Below, piece by piece: positions 29,445-38,815 of a DNA stretch of 39,649 nucleotides. The stretch comes from Triparma columacea (taxonomy: Eukaryota; Sar; Bolidophyceae; Parmales; Triparmaceae). The translations under genes were made by a program, and so were the position numbers. Under the pieces are notes generated by a model. It made no database searches. It had not been told where the DNA came from and saw nothing but the letters and a program-made list of their open reading frames with translations. The stretch spans positions 1 to 39,649 of the forward strand of contig BRYA01000576.1 of NCBI GenBank assembly GCA_030267965.1. Direction: 5' to 3'. Position 1 is the first letter of the stretch; each line of letters starts with the position of its first letter.

Positions 29445-30791
29445 TCACACTTTATTTTCTGAAACTTTATCGTCAACATCATCAACATCGTCTACATACT
29501 CGTCAACTGTACCCATCATCTCTTTAAGGGTCTCCACCGCCTCCTCTAAAACCAGCCTCTGTCCAACCCTATACCTGCTTGCGAACAAAACCTCAGGTTC
29601 CCCTGCCCCACTCCCCTTCGCTCTCGCTTCGTCGTCCCTCTCCCTCGTCTCCTCGAACGGCTCCAGCCTCTTCTCGAGCATCTCCAGAAGCATCTCAACC
29701 GCTTCAGCGCTAACGCCTTCCTCCTCTTCCTCCTCCTCCTCCTCCTCTCCACCCCCATCCAACACCTTCCAAAGTTCCTTCGGAAACTGTCCCTCCCCCC
29801 TCCTCCTAACATAATAAGGCCCCATCTTTCTAACCCCCCCTTCCCCTCTAACCCCTACCTTCAAACCATACGTCTCCAACTCCATCTCCTCCCCACAAAA
29901 GCCATAACACATCAACATTTGCTCCCCCCCCTTCCCCCCATAATTATTAAATACCTCCCCAACAACCTTCCCCTCATTAAGCAAAGTAACTTCCTTCTCT
30001 GAACACGACCACGTCACTGGACAGGCGTGTTCGTGGTTTGCGCTGTCGAGGTACGGGAGTAATATACTACCGGTGACGTTTATTAGATGGCCGGGGAAAG
30101 AACGGGAACGGATTAGAGAACATGAGAGTTCGAATTGAGGGAGGTTTATGAGGGATTTGTAGGAGGTGGGGAAGGAGGTTGTGTACTGCTGCTTTTGGGA
30201 GGAATTTAAGAGGAGGAGGGAAGCGAGGAGGTTCGTTGATTCTAGGAGAGAGAGGTGGGAGGGAGACCAGGAGTAGGGGGTTGGATCGGTTTTGGGGAGG
30301 CTGAGAGAGAGAGAGAGTATGGGGGGGGGTTAGGGAGGATGTGGGTCAGTGTGCGTGCAATTACAGTATGTGTGTGTGTGTGCGTTTTACCTTGAGAAGT
30401 ACGGTTCGTAATTAGTCGAAGATGGTACTGTTATACCTAAAGCGACGAAAGCCTGTAGGATGAATTTCGAGTCACAGTTCGGGTTTTGGGCGAGGCAGGC
30501 TTTTCCTATGTCGGATTGTCGGGCTACGTTTTCTGTAATTATACAGGAGGATGGGACGGTTATTATCTTTGTAGAGGGGGGAAGGGGAGTGGATGTGAAG
30601 AGGCCAGTGGAGCCGAGGGGGGAGGGGAGGAGGGAGAGGGATGGGTGGATGTAGCTGCCGTGGGATTTGAGCCAGGTTTCGAGGGAAGGGGGAGGGGTTT
30701 CGAGGGAAGGGGAAGGGGTTTCGAGGGAAGGGGAAGGAATTTCGAGGGAAGGGGAAGGGCGGGGACGCTTTGGAGAGGGAGGAGAGGACAT
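29445..30791 (-). CDS. SET-domain methyltransferase, SETD6 / Rubisco LSMT-like
   Basis: Exons 30391-30791 and 29445-30300, intron 30301-30390 (GT and GA simple repeats), 418 residues. The split SET domain begins WLKSHGSYIHP, then GSTGLFTSTPLPPSTKIITVP, and SDIGKACLAQ. After the i-SET helices it resumes with LLPYLDSANHEHACPVTWSC, EVFNNYGGKGGEQMLMCYGF. This is the R-F-D-x-x-N-H and G-E-x-x-x-x-Y-G pattern of the SETD6/Rubisco large-subunit methyltransferase class, which methylates lysines of non-histone proteins. The C-terminal part is a shorter substrate-binding-like helical region with a poly-Glu run. The N-terminus is a Pro/Ser/Leu repeat (PSPSLET), encoded by four 21-base units at 30675-30758. 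No signal peptide is visible. Confidence 0.85.
30675..30758. repeat. 21-bp minisatellite, four units
   Basis: Four consecutive units of the type GGTTTCGAGGGAAGGGGAAGG encode the PSPSLET-type repeats at the N-terminus of the SETD6-like protein on the minus strand. Confidence 0.85.
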
Positions 30792-31188
30792 GCGCCGTCG
30801 GGTTTGATTTACAGAACAAACACGAGAAATAACCTATGAGAAATAACTTATTTAACGTCAGATTTCAGAGTTGGGGCGATATGAGGGATTGACTGTAAGA
30901 TTTTGACGAATAATGCGCGCTAAGGAGGCGTGGAATCGTTCGGATACAAATTGATGAGCCTTTTTGTGATTGTTCTGTGAAGAAGAGATTTCCAACTTGC
31001 CAATTTTTGGTTTGGTCTAAGAACGATCGGTTTCACTCTTTTTTTGCTGTGACTTTCCTCTCACTCTCACCTCTTACAACACTTGCATCGATCGTTAACG
31101 TCAATTCCAATTTGCTCGAAGATTGCCCCTTTCAATCCATTCCCAGTCAGTTTCGGGTATCCACAACTTTACCTCCTTTTATCCTCTC
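30792..31188. other. Divergent intergenic region
   Basis: About 400 bases between the start of the minus-strand SET gene and the plus-strand Tudor/GATA gene, probably a shared promoter region. It is AT-rich near 30840-30870. No RNA gene or further coding signal was recognised; the true start of the plus-strand gene could lie slightly further left. Confidence 0.4.
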
Positions 31189-33350
31189 ATGGACAAGACG
31201 CAGATGCTCCTTTCGGGACCTGTGTCACTTACTGTTTTTCCATACCAAATGGAGAAGCTGAAAGCTAAAAGAGTGTCAATTCCGTCGAAAATTGATAACC
31301 TCGCGCCTTCTGCCAAAGAACTAATAATGAAGTTGCTCACGATCAACACAAATGTTTCCTCTGGTACCTTCATCTTCAGGGAGACTATTGAGAACTTGTT
31401 GGCGGAACATCCGGGCCTTCAAGGACACGTCACAAATGCTATGAAGGTTTTTCAGAGTAATAGTGTTGGAGTTACGAAGGCTTACTTCAGGCTCCTGTTG
31501 GGCGGTTCGATCTCTGCCAAAGGATCGAAGACGGGACGAGTAGAGAGAGGAGGGGCTAGTAAGAGGGTAACCCCTGTCAGGGCTAGCGCGGTCAAAGCTA
31601 AGTCTTCGGAAACCAAAGAGGTTGCAAAGTTGACAGCCGAGGACAGCCCACACAGTGGAAAGAAGATAGCTAAGGTTTTCGACGGATATGTCTGCAGTGG
31701 AGAGGTCATCGGTGGAACTCCCTTCTACAATGGGAGATTTCTTCGTGTTTCCTATTCCGATGGGACAAAAGAGGACATCAGAACGGATGAGCTCGACGAC
31801 ATGATTGAGGTGAGATGAGATGAGACGAGGAGTGGAGCGGCAGCTGATAAAAGGGGAAGTTTTTCACACGCTTGTGGTGACACGTGCTCCCCTCAGCCAC
31901 CGCCATTATTCTCACCCATCATCCCACCCGCTCATGGCAGCTTTACGATGAGATGGTTAAGGGTATAGGGAAGAGAAAGGGGAACAAGGGGAAGGGGGAG
32001 GGAAAGGGAAACAAGAGGCAGAGGCCAAATAGACGCAACTTTGAGAAGCCCGAGAAAGACGAGGAGGTCAACGATGAGGACGACATACTCAAGGAATTCG
32101 CCTTCCCATTGGAGGAAATCGATTCGGCTTCTGCCTCCGCGTACTTTATTGGACAGAAGATCGAGGCACAGTGGAAGGGGATGGCAAGGTGGTACAGAGG
32201 GAAGATCGTCCGTGTGCGAGTGAACGGCAACGTCGACATCAGGTACGACGACGGTGACAGCGAGAACAACGTGCCCCCGAGCCTAGTGAGGTTGTCCCAA
32301 CTCGAAGAGCGCAAAAAGACTGGGAGGCAGTGCATCGTGTGCGGTACGAAGAGGACTTCTCATTGGCGCAGCGGAAGTCGCTGCGAAAAGTGTTACAGGA
32401 TACAATTGAAAGCCCAGAAAACGGTCGCCGAGGAAGTGGTCGAGGCCGAGGAAGTGGTCGAGGCCGAGGAAGTGACTGATTTCATGGGCTTAGAGTTCAC
32501 GGACTATGACTCAGATGAAGTTTTTATCAGAGATGAACGTTCTGGGGGGTACAAGGAGAAGAAGGGAGTCAAGGGGAAGCAGAGGGAGAAGGAAGGCAAT
32601 TTCGACGATTCCGACAATAGTAGCGACGAGGAGGACAACGTTGTTACTACTATGGGTGGGTTTGACTACAATCCCATCGAGGAGGAGGAGGAGGAGGGAG
32701 AGCAACCGAAGGCAACGACGCAGAAGCAGTGTGTGGAGTGTGGAACCAAGACTTGTGCCTATTGGAGAGGACCGGCATCCATGCCCCGTTGCAATGAATG
32801 CCACAACCGCAGTGTGAGAGAGAAAAAGGCGAATAGGAGGTCAGGGGGGGGAACAAAGGCAACGACGCAGAAGCAGTGCGTGGACTGTGGAACCAAGACT
32901 TGTGCCTATTGGAGAGGACCGGCATCCATGCCCCGTTGCAATGAATGCCACAACCGCAGTGTGAGAGAGAAAAATGCGAATAGGAGGTCAGGGGGGGGAA
33001 CGAAGGCAACAACGCAGAAGAAGGTCGCCGAAGTTGGAATTTTGGAAGCCGAAGAAGTGGTCGACGCCGTCCTTTCCATTCCCAACTCCCCCTCGCACAT
33101 CTCCCTTGATACTGTTCCACGGACGCCTGCCTCTACCAACGGCGCGAGCATCGCCAGCGAACAGCTCACCACCATTTGTGACATTATCGCTCAGCTAAAG
33201 AAAGAGAGAGATGATGCCATCATGCAAGCCGACAGTGTCAAGATACAGCTTGAGAAGGCCAAGGAGGAAATTGAGAGCAATCAGGCGGAACTCGAGGGAC
33301 TAAGGCGCGGCATTGAGCTCATTGCGAGTCAGGCGGGGATCTCTGATTGA
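31189..33350 (+). CDS. Tudor-like and GATA-type zinc-finger nuclear protein
   Basis: Exons 31189-31809 and 31941-33350, phase 0, about 676 residues; ATG 31249 (MEKLKAKR) is an alternative start. The N-terminal 90 residues form an unrecognised helical domain. A Tudor-like module follows (CSGEVIGGTPFYNGRFLRVS, DGTKEDIRTDELDDM), closely resembling the one in the Tudor-PHD-SET protein upstream. A second Tudor-like unit is WKGMARWYRGKIVRVRV, then DIRYDDGDSE. Next come GATA-type C4 fingers: one short (CIVCGTKRTSHWRSGSRCEKC is the core region) and two near-identical ones (CGTKTCAYWRGPASMPRC flanked by C-x-x-C). The two lie in 147-base tandem units. The C-terminus is a coiled coil. The protein probably binds DNA and methylated chromatin proteins. 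Confidence 0.85.
32709..33020 (+). repeat. 147-bp tandem repeat encoding duplicated GATA-type fingers
   Basis: Units start at 32709, 32856 and 33003, the last only 18 bases long. Each full unit encodes KATTQKQC, the finger, and a VREKxANRRSGGGT linker. The two full copies differ at only a few bases, so the duplication is recent. Confidence 0.9.
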
Positions 33351-33502
33351 GGAGAGGGGGGGGGGGATGGGGGGACATTGCATGATTTTAGGATATGAGG
33401 GACATTAAGAGCGTTACATTTAACAAAATTGCTCTTGAGGCAAAAATACGGATCCTATTCGTCGTTTTTGGGTTACGGTTTTTCAATATTATGTTGTTAA
33501 GA

Positions 33503-34887
33503 TTATTCAAGAGAGGCAATAAAGTCAACAATGAAGGTGTTTACGGCGTCTGGAGCCTCGTCTTGGGGGCAGTGTCCCACGCCGTCGAAGAGCCTCGTCA
33601 TTTTGACGCAATCCTCCTTTGCATATAAATCTATTGTACTCGAAGGCTCCCATGGATCGGCAGTTCCCCAGCCGATCCCCACTGGAACACTATTTCCCTC
33701 CATAGAAATAATTTTTAGCTGCTCCTCAGGAAGCGGTCCTGCTGAGTAGCTAATGAAGTCCAGGAAGACTTCTGTCGCCCCCTCGGTCAAGCCAGGGTCG
33801 AGAATGCACTTGACAAGCTCGTCCGAGACCTGCTCGGGGTCGCCATATGCTGCAACGAGCGAAGCAAGTCGTAGAGATGATTGCATAAGTGGATTAGAAT
33901 ATTTGCGTTCAGGTGGTCAGCTCAGTCACTTTGTGCAAAGGATGCCACCATGCCACTTGCTTTCCCCCCCCCTTCTTACCTTGTTTGAGGACTTCTGACA
34001 CAGTCTTTTCGGTAGCCACCTGTGAAAAGAACCACTTCCCGACAAAGGTCTCCCTAAGCAGCTTCTGGAAGATCGTCACTAAGGGCACGAAGAACGGGTT
34101 CTGCCTCTTGACGTTGAGGAGCCTAAGGGAGGGATCAAGAATTACCACCCCCTTCACGACCTCAGGGCGATCAATGGCGGCCTGCAAGCCAACGCAACTC
34201 CCGATGCTATTACATGCAAGGAAGGCTTCCCCACCGACGACCTCGTCGATGAAGGACGTAAGTTGCTCGCTCCACGTGTAGAAGTTGTAGACGGACTCGA
34301 GAGGGTGCTCCATGCTGGTGAAAGGTGTGCTGCCCACAGGGCCGAAGGGTCCCACAGCGTTTGCGTCTCCGTTGTATTTTTGGGGGAAGGAGGAGAAGTC
34401 TCTGGGTGATGAGGATGAGGGTGAGGATGAGGGTGGAGGTAGGGGAAGCAAATGACAGAAAGTAAAAGTGCTCTCTCGAAGCACCAAACTCTCACCTTCC
34501 GTTCTCGCCATTGAGACCCTTCATCTTCTTAGCCTCGTTGGGGTTGATCTTGGAAGAGTAGCCGTAACCCAATAGATCAATGGCGAACACCTTGAAACCA
34601 GCAGCCGCCAATGGCTCGACATTCCGTCTCCAGTGATCAGCATTACCCCCGAAACCGTGGATGAGGACGAGATTTCCCTTAGTTGTGGATGAAGACTTTG
34701 GAGGGTTTCCTACCACGTACCGCATCGATGTTCCACGCCACTTCCAGTACTTATTCTTGTCAGGGCTGAAGGGCTTGGCTTGAGCTGGCGGTGCTTGCAA
34801 GGGGCTGAGGGTAGATAGCGCGGAAAGCGGGGTGGAAGCGAGAAGTATGACAGCAGCAAAAACGCATACTTTTAGAATGAAGTTCAT
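33503..34887 (-). CDS. Plastid-type alpha/beta hydrolase (pheophytinase-like family)
   Basis: Exons 34496-34887, 33980-34401 and 33503-33849 give 386 residues, all phases closing. The leader MNFILKVCVFAAVILLASTP resembles a signal peptide. Fold motifs are LVLIHGFGGNADHW (oxyanion region), FKVFAIDLLGYGYS, the nucleophile elbow FLACNSIGSCVGLQAA (Ser, with Cys replacing the first Gly of G-x-S-x-G), the acid in GWGTADPWEP, and the His in GVGHCPQDEAP. The pattern, including FVGKWFFSQVAT and VFLDFISYSAGPLPEE, is that of a plant plastid hydrolase group related to pheophytinase. The substrate may be a chlorophyll derivative or lipid; this copy does not show which. It is divergent from the next gene, with about 125 bases between starts. 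Confidence 0.92.
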
Positions 34888-35012
34888 ATTTCGCGTGATG
34901 GTGACTCAAAAATCTTCACAAGAATAGGTATTGACCCAAAACCATCAGGCAAAAACCGTCCTGAAAAATCTTCCTCAAAACCACGACTTTTATTCTCGTG
35001 TGAACGAAACTC

Positions 35013-35837
35013 ATGCCGGCCCCGATGTCGCCCTCAGTTGTCCCAAATTCCCCTGCCGCTGCCCCTGGACCAAGAGATTCTCCCAACAAGGCAAGACGAG
35101 CAGTTGCCAGTAAGGCCACAAGGAAGAGCATTGCTGCTCCTATGAAGATGGATGGAGCAAAGATGTCGGAGCTCGCGACCATCAAGCTGAAGCAGATGGA
35201 CGGCCTCACGAAGAAGATGAAGGAGAACTACAAGCTGAGCCAGGAGCAGATAGAGAAGGGTAAGTAACATCCAATTCTGAGCAGAAGGGAGCGAAGCTGC
35301 CTGTGGTGCCCCCCCCCCTCCCCCCGTGATATTCTGCTTACACCGTAGCTCCCTCTCCCAGATAAGTTGGAAATACTGCATATTGATCAAACTCTGAATA
35401 CACTTCGGTCTCGCTACGATCCCTTGGTGGAAGCTTTGAAGGAAAGGCTGGCCCTGCGCACCAACGTACAGGCTGAATTTCGGAAGGCGTCGGGTGCCCT
35501 GAAGTCTATGATGAACGAGCAGCAAAAGCTAACTGAAACCATGGTTTCGGTAAACAGAAAGCTCATGAAGGAGGACGCAAAGCAGACACTGAAGCGTGAG
35601 AGGGGCTTCTCGAGCGGGAGAAATTCCACGTACACAAACTCCATGAGATTAGCAGATGCCGCGAAGGTCTCGGCTGCTTGGAAGGATGCGTTGAAGGTTG
35701 AAGCGACAATACAAATAGGAAAGAAATCGGAGATACAGCTGAGCAAAACTGTGCCGACGATTGCGGGTGGTAAGGAGAAGAGTGGGGGGGGAGGGGAGAT
35801 GATGGGGGGGAAATTGTCGTCAACGCCTAGAAGATAA
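35013..35837 (+). CDS. Coiled-coil protein, hypothetical
   Basis: Exons 35013-35259 and 35362-35837, phase 1, 240 residues. The first 40 residues are Pro/Ala/Ser/Arg-rich and basic (PNKARRAVASKATRKS). Two long helices follow (KMSELATIKLKQMDGLTKKM and LHIDQTLNTLRSRYDPLVEA) with heptad character, then a Ser/Thr-rich basic segment and a Gly-rich end. No catalytic or metal motif is visible. Small size, basic tail and coiled coil would suit a nuclear or cytoskeletal adaptor, but the family is not recognised. Confidence 0.75.
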
Positions 35838-35871
35838 GAAGAAAGCAGCGTCATTCTATATCTAAATTTAT

Positions 35872-36534
35872 TTATAATGCATTGAGCCTCGCTTGGAGGT
35901 CTGGAAGTTCCGAAGCTAGAAAGTCGGCGGCAGCATCTTCGTCCACCTTCTCCTTCTCTGCAACCGGGAGTTTGCTAGTGGGCGCTTCAGCCATCTGCCC
36001 GTCAAGCTGAAGTCCCAGCTCGGCGAGCACTTGCCCCGTGATCTCATCTGCTTCCTCCTCCACGCCATCCCCGTCAAAAGCGTCCGCGAGGGCATCATTC
36101 ATCATCTCCTCTGAAAGATCCATCTTCTCTGACTGCTTCGCAAACTCAGCAAATGAAGCACTCATGTTTGAGGCAGAAACTGCGTCGTTGGCCACCTTCA
36201 TCGTCCCCGCGACGCTCCCAATTGCCTTTGACATCGCCACTTGTGTCTTCATCGCAGATGCCTTCATCCCCATTGCTCCCATGGAGGCCCGAGCCTTCAA
36301 TAACTTCTCCCTCTGACTTTTTATCTGAACTAGTTGGGATGCGAGTGTCCTCAGAGTAGGGTCCTTGTTGTTCGCGGCCACCTTTGCCCGCTTCTTGATG
36401 TCCATCATGACCTTCTTCTCATTTCTCTCCAATTCTCTGATTTCCTTGTCGATGTCCCTTTGCGATGAGCGAACCTGTTTCTTGGCAGCCTTTGCAGACT
36501 CCTCAGGACTTGGCTTCTTGCTGAACCATGACAT
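35872..36534 (-). CDS. ESCRT-III subunit CHMP2/Vps2
   Basis: Single exon of 220 residues. It begins MSWFSKKPSPEES and has the charged helix SQRDIDKEIRELERNEKKVM, the Lys-rich IKKRAKVAANNKDP, and the QLVQIKSQREKLL helix that define ESCRT-III helices 1-2. Helix 3 reads MKTQVAMSKAIGSVAGTMKV, followed by EKMDLSEEMMNDALADAFDG, which is highly typical of CHMP2. The C-terminus DLQARLNAL is a MIT-interacting motif (MIM1) for Vps4 recruitment. The protein assembles with Vps24/CHMP3 on membranes for multivesicular-body sorting, abscission and membrane repair. CHMP2A and CHMP2B cannot be separated by eye. It is convergent with the coiled-coil gene (34 bases between stops). Confidence 0.95.
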   Translation of the reverse strand: MSWFSKKPSPEESAKAAKKQVRSSQRDIDKEIRELERNEKKVMMDIKKRAKVAANNKDPTLRTLASQLVQIKSQREKLLKARASMGAMGMKASAMKTQVAMSKAIGSVAGTMKVANDAVSASNMSASFAEFAKQSEKMDLSEEMMNDALADAFDGDGVEEEADEITGQVLAELGLQLDGQMAEAPTSKLPVAEKEKVDEDAAADFLASELPDLQARLNAL

Positions 36535-37031
36535 ACTGTGGATGGGATGATAGGGGCGGGTGAGAGAGTGGTGAGAGGGTAGTCACATGATTCGTGAATG
36601 AATGAAACCTGGATCGAGGTCGAGAAGAGGCAAGGAAAAAGCCTCCAGGACTGAAGCAAATGGATTGAATCGCGAAGCCAAAATCAAAACTCTTCGTGTC
36701 GTTGGGGCTATGAGCTCATAGCCGCGAACGCTATCTCCAAACTTACTTTCAAACTTGCTCACTTCTTTTGCTCACTTCTTTGAGAAGCGAGAAGCCTCTC
36801 AGCTACTCCGAGCTTCTCTCAAAAGTGTCCTCTCTCATCTTTTAATTTCCTCCATAAAGTTGCCCCACAACGCACTTGTATACGCTCAAGTCCTCCCTGC
36901 AACATATTTTTATCACATTTCTTACCTATTCTTCTAATCGCTACGCGAAATTCTCCATTCACTGTCAAATTCTTTTGTCTTAAAAACGGCTCTCTCTCGT
37001 CGACTCAACTTACAATTCACATCTCGCTACC
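36535..37031. other. Divergent promoter region with palindrome and short repeats
   Basis: A 497-base gap between the CHMP2 start and the tweety/prominin-like start. It holds a perfect 18-base palindrome (36706-36723), a tandem TTGCTCACTTCTT repeat near 36754-36780, and a GAGAAGC/GCTTCTC inverted pair near 36781-36816. These are candidate transcription-factor sites for a bidirectional promoter. No coding sequence was recognised. Confidence 0.45.
36706..36723. promoter_or_regulatory. Perfect 18-base palindrome, candidate regulatory site
   Basis: GGCTATGAGCTCATAGCC is its own reverse complement over all 18 bases. It lies about 170 bases upstream of CHMP2 and about 310 bases upstream of the five-TM gene, in the region both promoters would share. 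The binding partner is unknown. Confidence 0.5.
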
Positions 37032-38737
37032 ATGTCCGAAATCCAAACGTACGAACCTACCAAAATCTCCTCTTTCATCAACAAGATCAGCTTCCGCGTT
37101 GTCGGCTCTGCAGAATTGCCTACTTCTGATGGTTCTGCGTGGCCAACCTACTTAATCGGTGCTGGCTCTATTTGTTTCCTCATCTTCATCGTCTTCATGG
37201 TCTGGAGTTTCATGTTGGTTGTTGCAAAGTGTTGCACTTGTAAGGTGAGCGACAATCTAAGAATCATAGCGATATGACAAAGCACCTCATAAAACCCTTA
37301 CACCAACACCCATATTGCAACCCCTACTGACCCCCTATCCTGCTACAGCCCCCCTGCAGCAACACGAAGGGTCTGCGAAACGTCAACGATGTGTGGAGAG
37401 TGACTAAACGGCTCCAATTTATCCGCGTGGTTTTCTTCTTTGCTACCTTGATCTCCCTTACCTCTGTCGCCCTCTTCATTGTTCAAGGTTCCTTCGGCTT
37501 CTTGGAGGCGGAAAAAACTTATGTAGATAACTCGGAAAGTCTCCATGACCTCCTCATCAGCATGAAGCGCACCCTCAATGACCTGGTCAAGTCCACTTCG
37601 ACCCTGTTCGTTAACACAAACGACATCTTGAGCCTGTCGCAAACCTGCCAGAATGCTCTCAATGCTACTGTTGGGGGTGGTGCAGGTGTGCTTCCCGAGA
37701 TAGATCTCTTTGAAGCGATTAGTTCCGTTGGCTTGGCCGACAGCAGCGTTTCGGATGTTGGGAGTTTTGATGGCACCTTCCTTGACTTTTCCGGTGAGCT
37801 TAACAACGCTCAGACTTATGTCACCAACTACAGCACGTGGTACGCTTGGGTGAGCTTCGGGGTAGCCCTCTTTGTTGGCATCCTTATATTGCCCTTCACC
37901 ATTGCGGTCCTGTTTGCAGTGACTGGGTCCATCAACTTTAGCCTCCTCCGCTGCTCCTCAGGGTTCCTGCTTATTGTCCTCAATATTGCGGCCACTATAT
38001 TTGCGCTTCTCAACCTCATCTACGGCATCATTGCTGTCGTTTCTTCGGACTTCTGTGCCGACCAAGGCGGGCCTGATCAGGTTCTGCTCGACTTTCTCAC
38101 AACGAACGCCGCCGAAATCAAGGCGTACTACCATTACTACTTCACGTGTACGGGCACGAGTTATTTTGAGGGTGACTTTAACGCGGCCCAGAATGCCCTG
38201 TCCTCCGCTGCAATGTTTCTCGGAGACTTCAAGGTCGATTACTCGGAAGGCTACCGAAGTATAATTGAGACGCAGAACCAAACAACAGCCGATTATCTCA
38301 ATGAACAGTGCGATCCCGTTATTGCACTCGCTGACACGGTTGCCAACTCGTCCATCCCAAGTGTTGGCCTCGCCGTAACTTCCCTTGACGACATTCTCGA
38401 CTGCAACTCGCTCACACCAATATACCAGGGTTTGCTCTACGATACCACCTGCAAGGGTTTCTGCGATGCCTTCGTTTGGATGTGGATCACAAGCATTACT
38501 CTTGTCTTTGGCGTCTTGCTCATGAATACGTTCCGCCGTGCCATCTACGACGACGTCATAGGAGGTACCGAGGGCTTGGGTTTGAAGGAAGGAAAGGACG
38601 ACGACGACGACACAGTATTGGAGAGCGCCTCTGATGAAGACCACCCTTCACCCAGGCTCGCTGGATCTACCGCCCCAAGCTACAAAACTGCGAGGAGCTC
38701 CGGCACTTCGAAGGTTTCCGGGCGCTCCAGGCGCTAA
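37032..38737 (+). CDS. Five-transmembrane tweety/prominin-like membrane protein
   Basis: Exons 37032-37244 and 37349-38737, phase 0, 533 residues. Five hydrophobic helices are visible: YLIGAGSICFLIFIVFMVW, FIRVVFFFATLISLTSVALF, FGVALFVGILILPFTIAVLF, FLLIVLNIAATIFALLNLIY and FVWMWITSITLVFGVLLMN. They are arranged as 1-2, large loop, 3-4, large loop, 5. This topology, with Cys pairs and N-glycosylation sites (NATV, NYST, NQTT) in both loops, is that of tweety homologues and prominins. A Cys motif (CCTCKPPCSNTKG) follows helix 1. The C-terminal tail is acidic, then Ser/Arg-rich. Family members shape membranes or were proposed as anion channels. No close family assignment is possible by eye. Confidence 0.78.
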
Positions 38738-38815
38738 TTTTGCATATTTCACATTCACAAGGACAAGACACAACATGGTTGATTTTTTTTTTCACTTGAT
38801 TTTCCCTAGCTTTTT

